This document shows, in pieces, positions 1 through 8,458 of a DNA stretch of 48,353 bases. The DNA comes from an uncultured Mycoplasmatales bacterium (lineage in GTDB: Bacteria; Bacillota_I; Bacilli_A; UBA3375). The stretch covers positions 1 through 48,353 of the forward strand of contig CALDDH010000007.1 in NCBI GenBank assembly GCA_937936465.1. Reading direction: 5' to 3'. The notes beneath the pieces are model-generated. The model made no database searches. It saw only the letters and a program-made list of their open reading frames with translations, and was not told the origin of the DNA. Each line of letters opens with the position of its first letter. Positions within the stretch are counted from its first letter, which is position 1. The position numbers were made by a program, and so were the translations under genes.

Positions 1-446
1 ATTAATCCATCTTTTAATTCTTTATCTGTTTTAACTATGTAGTTATTCATATCAGTTGATGGCATAATAATTTCTTTTAGTGCTTGACTATGTGTATTTA
101 CTAAGTTAATAATATCTTGGCAATTATCTTTTACTTGATCAATATCGATTTCTACTTGTGAATTTTTATTTTCAGGTTTTAATTCTCTTTGAGCAACATC
201 TATTAACTCATCAATAATATTGATCATACCTTCTATTTCTTCTTTATTTTTACTTGCTAATAACTGCATATTATCGACTTGTTCAACCATTGCTTGATTT
301 GTATTGACACCAAGGTTAGCATCTTCTAAATCAGCTCCAATTCCATTCATTTGATCATCAATAAACTCAAGAGAAAATTTAATGTTATTTAATTCAAATA
401 ATACATCTTCATAGTCTGACTGATTATAATATATTTTCTGACTCAT
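1..446 (-). CDS. helical T7SS-locus protein, 3' end outside window (partial)
   Basis: An open frame of 148 codons starts at the ATG at 446-444 and runs off the left edge without a stop. The visible protein (starting MSQKIYYNQSDYEDVLFEL) is almost entirely polar helix, rich in Asn, Asp, Glu and Ile, with no signal peptide and no membrane segment in the visible part. Its start directly follows the stop of the essA-like gene, so it is in the same operon as esxA-esaA. In the classic T7SSb order the next gene would be esaB (a small ubiquitin-like protein), but this protein is already longer and coiled-coil in character. It could be a secretion partner, a chaperone or the helical (LXG/WXG-like) N-terminus of a substrate; I do not recognise the family. 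The frame is clearly real by codon pattern and operon position. Confidence 0.75.
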   Translation of the reverse strand, partial: MSQKIYYNQSDYEDVLFELNNIKFSLEFIDDQMNGIGADLEDANLGVNTNQAMVEQVDNMQLLASKNKEEIEGMINIIDELIDVAQRELKPENKNSQVEIDIDQVKDNCQDIINLVNTHSQALKEIIMPSTDMNNYIVKTDKELKDGL

Positions 447-800
447 TTATTTAACCTTTCTTCTTACTTTTAAAAAACGAAATAGTATATACATAATAAA
501 AACTATTTGTAATATTAAAATTGTTGAGATAAGTAAACTGATATTTTGATTATTACTATGAGTATTTATTGGGTATTCTTGAGGAATTGCAAAATAATTT
601 ATTAGTGTTGTTTGATCAATATCTAGTTGATGATCTGCAGTTGTTTGGTATAAGTTACTATTAATTTCCTGATAATCATATATTTTATTGTTTTCAGTAG
701 TTGTATATATATCAACATTATATTTATCACTTAAACTCTGACTAACTTGTTCTTGATCTCTTTCATTTATAACATTTTGTTCAATATCTAGATTATTCAT
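447..800 (-). CDS. essA: EssA-like single-pass T7SS membrane protein
   Basis: A 117-residue protein with a polar first 85 residues and one membrane segment at about 87-109, followed by the basic tail KVRRKVK. The ATG lies inside the last codons of esaA (8-base overlap) and the stop touches the next start, so translation is coupled. EssA of T7SSb is a small protein with a C-terminal membrane helix encoded right after EsaA; size, topology and gene order match. Unlike typical EssA I see no N-terminal signal peptide, and no sequence motif clinches the family. The assignment rests on context and topology, so the symbol is tentative. Confidence 0.5.
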   Translation of the reverse strand: MNNLDIEQNVINERDQEQVSQSLSDKYNVDIYTTTENNKIYDYQEINSNLYQTTADHQLDIDQTTLINYFAIPQEYPINTHSNNQNISLLISTILILQIVFIMYILFRFLKVRRKVK

Positions 801-3800
801 CTAAACTACTTTCTTTTTTCCATAAAGATATGATACTAGTTATTATAATTAAGAATAATAAACTAATTATTAAAATTATTAATCTCATTGAGTCATTTTC
901 TGAATCAATACTTTTAGTATCTGATATGTCCTCAGCTTTTAATGGATCAACAATAAAGTTGTAAACTAGTTTATTTGGCATCCCTGACAAGTATGTATTT
1001 AACATTAATCCTGATAATTCATTTAGATACTCTAAATCTTCTTCATCCATTTCATGTTGTTCTGATACATATTCATTAGTTATCTTTTGATATGTTTGAT
1101 CTGAATTTACTTCATCTATATAAACTTGATAGTTATCATAATTTTCTTGATAACCTTCTATCTCAGTTGATTGATTTTCATCATTTATTTCAGCTGTTTG
1201 ACTAATGTTTTCATCAATATTTTGATTAATTAAAGTAAGTTGATTACTATATGGTAGATTATCTATTTCTTCTGGTTCTAAATCAATTATTTTTTGAACT
1301 TCTTTTTCAATTAATTTCAGATCTTGATTTAATAAATCAAGTTTTTGATATGTTCCTAAATAATTTACTGAATTACAATTATAACCATTTAATAAATAAG
1401 CCATGCTGTTTGGTTGTGTGCAGTCGCCATCAATATATTCAATATCTTCAACTTGATTTTCATTTGGATTAATTTCTTTAATTATTTTTTCTTGATATTT
1501 TTTATCTGATTTAAATGCCTGATACTCTTGACATAATATTTCATCATTATTTTTACAAATATTATCTAATTGTTTTCTATCAGCTGTTGTAATATCCGCT
1601 TGATCTTGACTTATAATTGCTGCAAAACTATCTAATTGATTATTATTTAAATGGTTATATTGTTCAAATGATTGCTTACTAACCTCTATTTGTTGATTAT
1701 AATTTTTACTTTGATCTACTAATGATTTACTTGATGAATATAATGAACCAATATCATCTGATGAGAATATCAATTGATCAATTACACTATTAATACCATC
1801 ACTTAATTCATTTTTATCAGCTTTATTAATTGGCAGAGTAGTTATCATTGTATTACTTATGTATAGGCCTTCACTATCTTCACTATCTTCATCAACTTCT
1901 AGATCTTCTATGTTTTTCTTTGCTTGTAATGTGAATCTGATTGTTACATCAGATGGATTATTAATATCATCTGTTGGAGGTATACTTATTATTATACCTT
2001 CTTCTTGTAAATCTTTTAATGATGGATTTTCAACATTTGGACTTTCACCCGAAATGTTTACATCAATATTTTCAGTTTTACCTAATCTGTAATATTGGTC
2101 TAACCCCTCAAGCGGTGCTTGTATATGTATGTCTTTTTGTCTTTTATTAGTATTATTTTGAATTTTTAATTCATATTTAATTTCTTCTGAGTTCTCTACT
2201 GTATTTTCTTCTAGGTAGTTATCATCATTTTTCTGATCAGTTGCTGTTAATTGTGTAGTTACATCACTTCTAACTGGCATATTAACATAATGAGATTCCT
2301 CTTGTCTGCGGTATTGTAAATCAACACTCAAGAAAGTATTTTGATTATGATATTCTTTTTCCAAATCATTAATAGCAGTTAATGTGAATGTAATTTCCAT
2401 TGATTGTTCTGGTGCTAAATTAATTAAAAAACCATCATTTAAAGCATTTATAGTTGATGTTTTACTACCATCAATATCAACAACTTCATTACCACGAACT
2501 TTGAAATATTGTTTTAATTGATCTTTACTAACTTTAAGTTTTATATTATTCATCTGATTCAAAGATTTATTTGTTACTTTAATTGTGAAAGTAACTTGTT
2601 CTTCATTTTCAATCATTTGATTATCATTTTCATCTTCAATTTCATAAGAAATATCTAATCCTTCAATCCCATTGCCACTAATCGCTATTTTATTATTTGT
2701 TTGAATGGTATTTACTTGATCATCTTGACCTAAATTAGTTAAAAATTGATTAACTTGAGTATTTAAATCAGTATACTCCACTTCAATTCCTTTGGCTTTT
2801 TCGATAATTTTAGTATGAATTTCACTTAAATTAGTTTGCTCTTCTTTTAAACAAGTCTCAATTTCACTTTCATAAGTTAATCTTAAACAATCATCTAAAA
2901 TAAATAACTGATTATAATATTCGGAAAATAAGTTCTCACCAAATTCATCATGTATATTATTAATTGCCTCATCTATATCTTCTTGCTCGGAAGATACATC
3001 TAGATTACTACTCTCAAAAGTATTTATTTCATTGTTTAAATTAATAATTTTATTTGCATTATCTGCTTCTTGGTTGTAGTCACTTTCTATTTGATTATTT
3101 GTATCTTCAATTACACTTTCACTTAATTTATCAATTTGTTTTATTTCATCTTCGATTTGAAGATCTGAGACAACACCAATTAAATTATCTGTTGTTTGTA
3201 ATTTTTGATCAACATCTGCTTGATAGACTTCAATTATTTGATCAATATTTTGTCGATATTCATCTATAAGATTTAATAAATCAATACTTTCTTGTGATAA
3301 ATCTAATTGTTCAATATCAATTGATTCTACATCGTTTTTTTCATATTCATATTCGGAAAAAACATCAGTTGATAATATTTCTTCAGTATAATTATATACT
3401 TCATCCATATTACCTTCAACTATCCCAACTCCTTCTTGTGAACTATGAAGACTATCAAAAATACCATACACATATGTATAAGTAATATCACTTTTTAAAC
3501 TTGTAATGATTTGAAATACAATCTCTTCTAACTCTTTTTGTTTTTCAACAGAAAATAATTTATTTATTTCATAGTTTATTTTAGTTGTTTGTGGGTTTTG
3601 TGAGTTAACAGAAACTATTGAATTAGAAAAATTAGATGGGATTGTAATTACAGCACCAATATCTCCATTATTCAAACCACTTTTTGCTGTTTGTGCGTTA
3701 ACTATTTGTAAATTATACTTTTGATAAATTTCATTTTCAATAAGCTTATTAATTGCCATATCAGAATATTTGATAACTTGATTATTATATTCAACTGGTT

Positions 3801-3933
3801 GATCATTGTTAACAAAAACAATCTTATTACTTTCAATTATTTGATCACCTTCAAGTAATTCAACATTGTTTCCAATTATAATTCCTAGCATTAAAAAAAT
3901 AACTATAAAGATTACACTCTTTATTTTTTTCAT
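793..3933 (-). CDS. esaA: EsaA/YueB-type T7SS membrane protein
   Basis: A 1046-residue protein with an N-terminal membrane helix (residues about 5-22), a very large extracellular region and one C-terminal helix (about 1017-1037) before KKESSLDE. The first 150 residues fit the EsaA/YueB/YhgE family: a VNND element after the helix and a conserved block around AVITIPSNFSNSI. The long middle is polar and helical, interrupted at about 420-720 by two related beta-rich stretches. EsaA is an essential T7SSb component that reaches through the wall and serves as phage receptor YueB in Bacillus. Known EsaA proteins have several C-terminal membrane helices; only one is visible here, so this is a simplified form. 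It follows esxA after 84 bases that contain a strong hairpin. Confidence 0.82.
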   Translation of the reverse strand: MKKIKSVIFIVIFLMLGIIIGNNVELLEGDQIIESNKIVFVNNDQPVEYNNQVIKYSDMAINKLIENEIYQKYNLQIVNAQTAKSGLNNGDIGAVITIPSNFSNSIVSVNSQNPQTTKINYEINKLFSVEKQKELEEIVFQIITSLKSDITYTYVYGIFDSLHSSQEGVGIVEGNMDEVYNYTEEILSTDVFSEYEYEKNDVESIDIEQLDLSQESIDLLNLIDEYRQNIDQIIEVYQADVDQKLQTTDNLIGVVSDLQIEDEIKQIDKLSESVIEDTNNQIESDYNQEADNANKIINLNNEINTFESSNLDVSSEQEDIDEAINNIHDEFGENLFSEYYNQLFILDDCLRLTYESEIETCLKEEQTNLSEIHTKIIEKAKGIEVEYTDLNTQVNQFLTNLGQDDQVNTIQTNNKIAISGNGIEGLDISYEIEDENDNQMIENEEQVTFTIKVTNKSLNQMNNIKLKVSKDQLKQYFKVRGNEVVDIDGSKTSTINALNDGFLINLAPEQSMEITFTLTAINDLEKEYHNQNTFLSVDLQYRRQEESHYVNMPVRSDVTTQLTATDQKNDDNYLEENTVENSEEIKYELKIQNNTNKRQKDIHIQAPLEGLDQYYRLGKTENIDVNISGESPNVENPSLKDLQEEGIIISIPPTDDINNPSDVTIRFTLQAKKNIEDLEVDEDSEDSEGLYISNTMITTLPINKADKNELSDGINSVIDQLIFSSDDIGSLYSSSKSLVDQSKNYNQQIEVSKQSFEQYNHLNNNQLDSFAAIISQDQADITTADRKQLDNICKNNDEILCQEYQAFKSDKKYQEKIIKEINPNENQVEDIEYIDGDCTQPNSMAYLLNGYNCNSVNYLGTYQKLDLLNQDLKLIEKEVQKIIDLEPEEIDNLPYSNQLTLINQNIDENISQTAEINDENQSTEIEGYQENYDNYQVYIDEVNSDQTYQKITNEYVSEQHEMDEEDLEYLNELSGLMLNTYLSGMPNKLVYNFIVDPLKAEDISDTKSIDSENDSMRLIILIISLLFLIIITSIISLWKKESSLDE

Positions 3934-3967
3934 ATCTATTCCCCTTAATTTTTTATTTATTTAATAT

Positions 3968-4001
3968 AGAAAGAAATATGAATTACTTCACATTTCTTTC
4001 T
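3968..4001 (-). other. 15-bp hairpin between esxA and esaA
   Basis: Positions 3968-3982 and 3987-4001 are inverted copies around a 4-base loop, with one mismatch that becomes a G-U pair in the minus-strand RNA. No U-tract follows on the minus strand, so it is not a classical terminator. It lies just after the esxA stop and before the esaA ribosome site. An mRNA 3' end stabiliser or partial terminator raising EsxA over the membrane subunits is plausible. Confidence 0.6.
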
Positions 4002-4017
4002 TATTTATTTATTTTTC

Positions 4018-4308
4018 TTATCCATTGATTGAACTTGCCAATTCTTGATCCATTTCTTCGAAATTATCTGCTGTTTCATCTAATGCTTCACCAACTGAAT
4101 CTAAAAACTCAGCTGCAGACTCTAAATCTGATTTAGTATCTTCGTATTTATCTAAAAATGCTTGTGCTGTTTGTCCTTCAAATCCATTATCAACTAATGA
4201 GTTTAGAATTTCTTCACCATTTGAAATTATTTCTCTTAAATCTTCTGATTCAGAACGCATTTCTCCAGCTTTCTCTCTTAATTCTTCAAAATCAACATTT
4301 ACTGCCAT
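4018..4308 (-). CDS. esxA: WXG100 family secreted protein EsxA with FEG in place of WXG
   Basis: A 96-residue, almost fully helical protein of exactly WXG100 size. Two helices flank a turn at residues 40-46; there the family's Trp-x-Gly is Phe43-Glu44-Gly45. Near the C-terminus Phe83-x3-Asp87 takes the place of the usual Tyr-x3-Asp/Glu export signal. EsxA-type proteins are exported as dimers by T7SS and are also needed for the machine to function. It is the first gene of a minus-strand run esxA-esaA-essA, the standard T7SSb order, with a strong ribosome site (GGGAGGTG) and its own extended -10 promoter. Both aromatic signature positions are Phe, a conservative but uncommon change. No other WXG100 gene is in the window. 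Confidence 0.88.
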   Translation of the reverse strand: MAVNVDFEELREKAGEMRSESEDLREIISNGEEILNSLVDNGFEGQTAQAFLDKYEDTKSDLESAAEFLDSVGEALDETADNFEEMDQELASSING

Positions 4309-4340
4309 ATAACCTTACACCTCCCTTTTAATATGATTAA

Positions 4341-4349
4341 AGTATACCA
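4341..4349 (-). promoter_or_regulatory. extended -10 promoter of the T7SS operon
   Basis: Minus-strand TGGTATACT (TGn plus a -10 hexamer) ends about 33 bases before the esxA start, with a GGGAGGTG ribosome site between. No good -35 is visible, as expected for extended -10 promoters. Confidence 0.5.
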
Positions 4350-4401
4350 TAGTCAAAAAGAAATGAAAAATGAAAATTTTTCGCCCTATGAAAATTTTTA
4401 T

Positions 4402-4428
4402 AAAAAAAGAAAGTCTAAAGACTTTCTT
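4402..4428 (-). terminator. intrinsic terminator after dgkA
   Basis: A 9-bp stem (4407-4415 with 4420-4428, 4-base loop) is followed on the minus strand by seven U residues. It sits 44 bases past the dgkA stop and separates dgkA from the T7SS operon. Confidence 0.85.
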
Positions 4429-4471
4429 ATTAATTCATTGATATTTTATTTTATAATTTTATTTTAATTAT

Positions 4472-4846
4472 TTACATAAATAACTCTTTAACTTCATCAA
4501 AAACTAATACTATAAAGATGATCCAAGATGCAACAGAAACAATAAAGACTGCTCCACCAGCACTATCTTTAGCTCTTTTAGCTAAATGTTTTTGCTCTTT
4601 ATCAGTTACTAAATCAGTTAAGTTTTCAATTCCTGTATTCATACTTTCTTGAGATATTAAAATGATCCAAATTAAAAAGATTAAAACTATTTCTTGTATT
4701 TCTGCTCCAAGTAAAATAGCTAATACAAATTGAATTAAACCAAATGTAGCTTGCACCCTCATCATAAACTCTTCTTTAAATGTTCCAATTAAACCATTGA
4801 TTGCATATGATGCACTTATATTTATCTTTTTTAAAATTTTAAACAT
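4472..4846 (-). CDS. dgkA: diacylglycerol/undecaprenol kinase family membrane protein
   Basis: A 124-residue integral membrane protein with three hydrophobic helices and the DgkA signature: ESMNTGIENLTD followed by KRAKDSAGGAV, which supply the acidic metal ligands and the catalytic centre. In Gram-positive bacteria this small kinase family mostly phosphorylates undecaprenol, recycling the lipid carrier for wall synthesis, with diacylglycerol as alternative substrate. The length is normal for the family. It has its own promoter (4902-4910), an AGGAG ribosome site and a terminator, so it is probably transcribed alone although it lies downstream of radC in the same direction. Confidence 0.93.
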   Translation of the reverse strand: MFKILKKINISASYAINGLIGTFKEEFMMRVQATFGLIQFVLAILLGAEIQEIVLIFLIWIILISQESMNTGIENLTDLVTDKEQKHLAKRAKDSAGGAVFIVSVASWIIFIVLVFDEVKELFM

Positions 4847-4901
4847 TAATTACTCCTATGATATTTTAGATCTTCAAACTAAGTTGAAGTGATTTATGTG
4901 T

Positions 4902-4910
4902 ATTATATCA
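4902..4910 (-). promoter_or_regulatory. extended -10 promoter of dgkA
   Basis: Minus-strand TGATATAAT, an exact TGnTATAAT element, about 55 bases before the dgkA ATG. The leader holds a 6-bp hairpin (CTTCAA/TTGAAG, about 4872-4889) without a U-tract. Confidence 0.6.
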
Positions 4911-4933
4911 TAAAATAATATTTATTTTTTAAA

Positions 4934-5602
4934 CTATTCAAATAATTTTGGCTTAATTTTCCGAAGTGAATTATAACCTTGATTGGAAATAATAACATGA
5001 TCAATTAATTCTATTCCAATTAAACGTGATGCCAAAACAAGTCTTTTTGTGACTTCAATATCTTCCTTAGACGCATCAAGATTACCAGATGGATGATTGT
5101 GAACAATTACAATTTGATTAGCAGAATTTAAGATTGCTTCTTTCATTATTTCACGCGGATGAATACTAACCATATTTAATGAACCTTTAAAAATAACTTT
5201 TTTACTCAATATTTCATTTTTTGTGTTTAGTGATAATAAAATAAAGTTTTCTTGTAATTGATCTTTATATTCTTTCGTATACTCATAAATATCTATCGGA
5301 CTTAAAACTTTATTCAATTGTTTATAAACTTTATTTTGATTAACTCTTTTAATAATTTCACCAATGACAAGTAGTTTAATTGCTTTAACTTCACCGACAC
5401 CATGAATTTCATTTAACATTTGATAATTTAAATTAACTAACTCATCAAGACCATTGTGCTTTTCTAAAATATATTGTGAGATTTCCATCACACTCCTAGA
5501 TTTTGTACCACTTTGTAAAATTACTGCTAATAGCTCAGCGTCAGATAATCTAGCTGGCCCCAATTGTTTAAATTTTTCTCGTGGTTTTAAATTATGATTC
5601 AT
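4934..5602 (-). CDS. radC: RadC-family JAB/MPN domain protein
   Basis: A 222-residue RadC protein: an N-terminal UPF0758/helix-hairpin-helix part (IHGVGEVKAIKLL, about residues 66-78) and a C-terminal JAB metalloprotease-like domain with the zinc motif His168-x-His170-Pro-Ser-Gly and Asp181. The length is standard. The biochemical function is unresolved: the old repair role was withdrawn, and in some Gram-positives radC is induced with competence genes. Here it is the last gene of the Tad-like operon, its start touching the stop of the prepilin peptidase gene. In Bacillus subtilis radC also lies near the prepilin peptidase gene comC, so the proximity may be old or functional. All metal ligands are present. 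Confidence 0.92.
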   Translation of the reverse strand: MNHNLKPREKFKQLGPARLSDAELLAVILQSGTKSRSVMEISQYILEKHNGLDELVNLNYQMLNEIHGVGEVKAIKLLVIGEIIKRVNQNKVYKQLNKVLSPIDIYEYTKEYKDQLQENFILLSLNTKNEILSKKVIFKGSLNMVSIHPREIMKEAILNSANQIVIVHNHPSGNLDASKEDIEVTKRLVLASRLIGIELIDHVIISNQGYNSLRKIKPKLFE

Positions 5603-5970
5603 TAACTTAAAATTTGAAATGTACTTACTCCAATTGTTAAGAAAGGGATAAATGGAACTTTATTTTCTTGATTAACTAAACTAAATAATATTGCACTAAT
5701 TGTTGAAACAGCTATTATATAAAAAATAGCAAATTGATATTCAATTGATAAAATGATTAAGACTTTAATATCTCCCCCTCCAATTTGGTTTTTTTTGTTA
5801 ATATTTAGAAGTGCAAAAATAAAGAAGATTAGAAGTGGATAAATTATCATTTGATAGCTAAAATTAATGTCAATTATAATTACAATTAGTAACAGTACTT
5901 GTAAACTCACTGGTACTAAATATGTTTTTATATCAATATATGACATAATTAATAAAATTATTATTATCAT
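5602..5970 (-). CDS. tadV: A24-family prepilin peptidase (TadV/CpaA-like)
   Basis: A 122-residue polytopic membrane aspartic protease. The two catalytic aspartates of family A24 are visible: Asp13 in YIDIKTYLVP and Asp67 in GGGD (64-67). It would cleave the leader of type IV/Flp-like pilins at the membrane face. It is short and lacks the N-terminal methylase domain of bifunctional peptidases, as expected of TadV/CpaA. The start overlaps the stop of the previous gene by ATGA and its stop abuts the radC start. Six ORFs of a Tad-like apparatus precede it. Confidence 0.8.
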   Translation of the reverse strand: MIIIILLIMSYIDIKTYLVPVSLQVLLLIVIIIDINFSYQMIIYPLLIFFIFALLNINKKNQIGGGDIKVLIILSIEYQFAIFYIIAVSTISAILFSLVNQENKVPFIPFLTIGVSTFQILS

Positions 5971-6599
5971 GTTACAAACACTTGCATAAGCATTAAATTT
6001 ATTACTTGAAATAGTAAAATAGTTATATATATAAAATTTAAAACTGTTGGTGGTAATGTATATTTAAAACCTTCTTCTTGGTACTCAGCTATCTTTTTTT
6101 CAATGGTATTATTTTCAATTTTACTTGTTTCATGTAAAACATCATCAATGTATTTTTTACCAAAACCTTTTTTATCAATTTCATGAATTAAAATTAAAAT
6201 ATTTAATTCATAATTAATTCCTTTTTTTAAACTATTTATCTTATAGCCAAAATCATAATAAGGCTTATTACTAAAATCATATTTTAAGTCTTCAAGAAAA
6301 CTATTTATTTCTTTATCAATTAATTGATGGTCTTTTGTTTTAGACTCTTGAAACGAAACTTTAATTGGTTTAGTATAAGACATCAGCATGACTGCTTTAA
6401 TATACTTATAAAATACAGTTTGACGATCTTTTTGCTTCTTTTCTTTAATTTTGTTTGATAATAATTGTTTATAAACTATATTTGATACTTGAATTATTAG
6501 TATAATTAATATTAGTAATATTCTCTCTAAATATAAAAAACTAAATATAAATAATCCCTCGATTATTATTTTAACTATTTTAATTTTTTTCTTATTCAT
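5967..6599 (-). CDS. TadC-like membrane protein (T2SF family, divergent)
   Basis: A 210-residue protein with an N-terminal hydrophobic stretch (about 9-40), a cytoplasmic helical middle (about 50-175) and a C-terminal membrane pair. Size and topology fit half of a GspF/TadC-type inner-membrane platform protein. I assign it mostly from position: it follows a CpaF-type ATPase and a similar TadB-like protein and precedes the prepilin peptidase, the usual tadA-tadB-tadC order. Family motifs are weak, so TadC is an inference. Confidence 0.6.
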   Translation of the reverse strand: MNKKKIKIVKIIIEGLFIFSFLYLERILLILIILIIQVSNIVYKQLLSNKIKEKKQKDRQTVFYKYIKAVMLMSYTKPIKVSFQESKTKDHQLIDKEINSFLEDLKYDFSNKPYYDFGYKINSLKKGINYELNILILIHEIDKKGFGKKYIDDVLHETSKIENNTIEKKIAEYQEEGFKYTLPPTVLNFIYITILLFQVINLMLMQVFVT

Positions 6600-7341
6600 A
6601 TAATTCCTCGGTATAATTCTTTTTAATTAAATAATAGGATGTGTATAAAGTCAATAGTAACATTGACATATTAATTATTAATCCTTGGATTGTTTTAGCC
6701 CAATTATAATAATATATATTTAGTGCAAAAATAACAAGTAAAATAATTGCTAGCGATAAGAAGACTGTAATAAAATAATTTTTCAAATGAACTTCACCAA
6801 GTTTATAAAAGCGATCAATGTTAATTAAATATTCTTGAGAATCATTTGTTGCAAATTCGAAAATTTTAATTGCTGTATTATCAATATTAGATTGTTTTTT
6901 AACAACTAAAATATTACTTAAGACATCATTTAAAATTGGTTTATGTTGATATTTTTTTTTTAGCTTTAAAAATTCTGTCTCATAATCATATGATACTTTA
7001 ATATTTTCTAAACTTTTTCTAATATCTTTTTCAAATTGACCGAATAAAAATGGGATTGTCTTCTCTAAAGAGTCAATCATATTGAAGTCATTTGTCATTG
7101 ATGTAATCGCAATATTTTTAATGAAAACATTAATTTGAAAATCTAATGTTTGCATATTACTCCTAATTTGTTTTAATCTTAAATAGTAGTCATATATTAA
7201 AATACTTAAAATACTAATTACTAATGCACAAATAATATTAAATAGTATTAAAAAACTAATGAATAAAAAGATTAAGAAAAAAAAGATATTTTTAATTATT
7301 AAACTAAGTAACTTTTTTATTTTCTTGATTAAATATTTCAT
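6592..7341 (-). CDS. TadB-like membrane protein (T2SF family, divergent)
   Basis: A 249-residue membrane protein: two N-terminal helices (about 15-55), a cytoplasmic alpha-helical domain (about 60-180) and two C-terminal helices (about 187-240). This is the topology of TadB/GspF platform proteins that couple the ATPase to pilus assembly or secretion. The gene overlaps both neighbours (ATPase by 38 bases, TadC-like by 8), indicating tight coupling. A run of ten A bases in the coding strand near 6951-6960 encodes Lys residues. The sequence is too divergent to name with certainty. Confidence 0.62.
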   Translation of the reverse strand: MKYLIKKIKKLLSLIIKNIFFFLIFLFISFLILFNIICALVISILSILIYDYYLRLKQIRSNMQTLDFQINVFIKNIAITSMTNDFNMIDSLEKTIPFLFGQFEKDIRKSLENIKVSYDYETEFLKLKKKYQHKPILNDVLSNILVVKKQSNIDNTAIKIFEFATNDSQEYLINIDRFYKLGEVHLKNYFITVFLSLAIILLVIFALNIYYYNWAKTIQGLIINMSMLLLTLYTSYYLIKKNYTEELYE

Positions 7342-8449
7342 GAATTAAATACTTCTCCTCCTTTATATTCATTTGATACTCGACAACTTCTTTAATGCTT
7401 CTAATAATATTTCCATCTTGATCAAAAGTTGATATTAAATGCACACCAATATCTAAAACAGAATATATATTTTTCAAAATAGTTTGTTCATTTAAATTAA
7501 CTTTTCTTTCTGTACACATGTTCAGTAGTCTAATGGGAATATCATAAGCGCTATTAGAGTGTAAAGTAGTAATAATATTATGTCCTGTTGTTGCTGCATT
7601 TAACATATCAAATGCTTCACTCCCTCTTGATTCTGATATAATAAGCCACTCTGGATTATATCTTAAAGCTGGTTTAATAAGTGCACTAAAATCAACTTTT
7701 AAACTGGAATAATTCTCCCCCTTTGTTATCCATGTATAAATATCTTTTTGTGGATATAATTGATTTAATTTAAGTTCATTATTATCACTAATTAAGACTA
7801 TTTTATCTAAATCATTAATATGACCAATTAAATATTTTTGTAATTCACTTTTACCACTTCCTGTTACTCCGCTAATTATTACATTTTTTTGCTTAATCAT
7901 TGCATCCTCTAAGTATTCTCTAATTGCATCTGATCCAGGAAAATTATCTTTTGTAATCACATTATAAGATTTAATGACTCTAATTGCAAAACTTCTACCA
8001 ACAGGAGATAAACTTTCATGGATAGCATTAATTCTCAGTGTTTCATATTCAACATCTAAAATTGGATTGACAATATTAAATTGTTTTTGTGCTAGTAATG
8101 CAATTTTCTCAATTACGACATAAGCTTCTTGCTTACTAAACCCTTTGGGGTAAAGATATCTACCTTTAACATTTGATTGTAACCATAAATCAATCCCATT
8201 AAATGAAATATCAGTAATTTGCTCGTCTTGTAATATTTCATCTATAACTCCCAATCCAAAAAGTTCATTATAAATCATTTGTGTAAAATTTTGAGTGTCC
8301 AAGCCATAGTCTGATGTGCTTAAATATTCACAAATTGATTCTTTAATTATTATTTTTGAATTATCATTATCATAAATTTGTTTTAATTCTTTTTGATTAT
8401 TTTCTTTTAAATATTCATTTATATTAATTTTAATATCTTCATAGTTCAT
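7304..8449 (-). CDS. tadA: TadA/CpaF-type secretion ATPase
   Basis: A 381-residue ATPase of the type II/IV secretion superfamily, CpaF/TadA branch. The N-terminal domain has EILQDEQITDISFNG (family E-I-M-V-N-G region). The Walker A is GVTGSGKS at 194-201, the Walker B region reads WLIISESRGSEAF and is followed by a TTLHSN motif (His box). It hexamerises at the inner membrane and powers Flp-type pilus assembly or secretion. It is preceded by the pseudopilin-like genes and followed by TadB/TadC-like proteins. The length is a little short for the family, mainly at the N-terminus. Confidence 0.9.
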   Translation of the reverse strand: MNYEDIKININEYLKENNQKELKQIYDNDNSKIIIKESICEYLSTSDYGLDTQNFTQMIYNELFGLGVIDEILQDEQITDISFNGIDLWLQSNVKGRYLYPKGFSKQEAYVVIEKIALLAQKQFNIVNPILDVEYETLRINAIHESLSPVGRSFAIRVIKSYNVITKDNFPGSDAIREYLEDAMIKQKNVIISGVTGSGKSELQKYLIGHINDLDKIVLISDNNELKLNQLYPQKDIYTWITKGENYSSLKVDFSALIKPALRYNPEWLIISESRGSEAFDMLNAATTGHNIITTLHSNSAYDIPIRLLNMCTERKVNLNEQTILKNIYSVLDIGVHLISTFDQDGNIIRSIKEVVEYQMNIKEEKYLIHEIFNQENKKVT

Positions 8450-8458
8450 AATTATCCT

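Noticed and set aside
1251-3485. Several open frames on plus inside esaA
   Set aside because: They have no ribosome sites and mirror the codon pattern of the long minus-strand gene; they are shadows.
4871-4890. Possible terminator after radC
   Set aside because: The 6-bp hairpin has no U-tract on minus and lies downstream of the dgkA promoter, so it is part of the dgkA leader.
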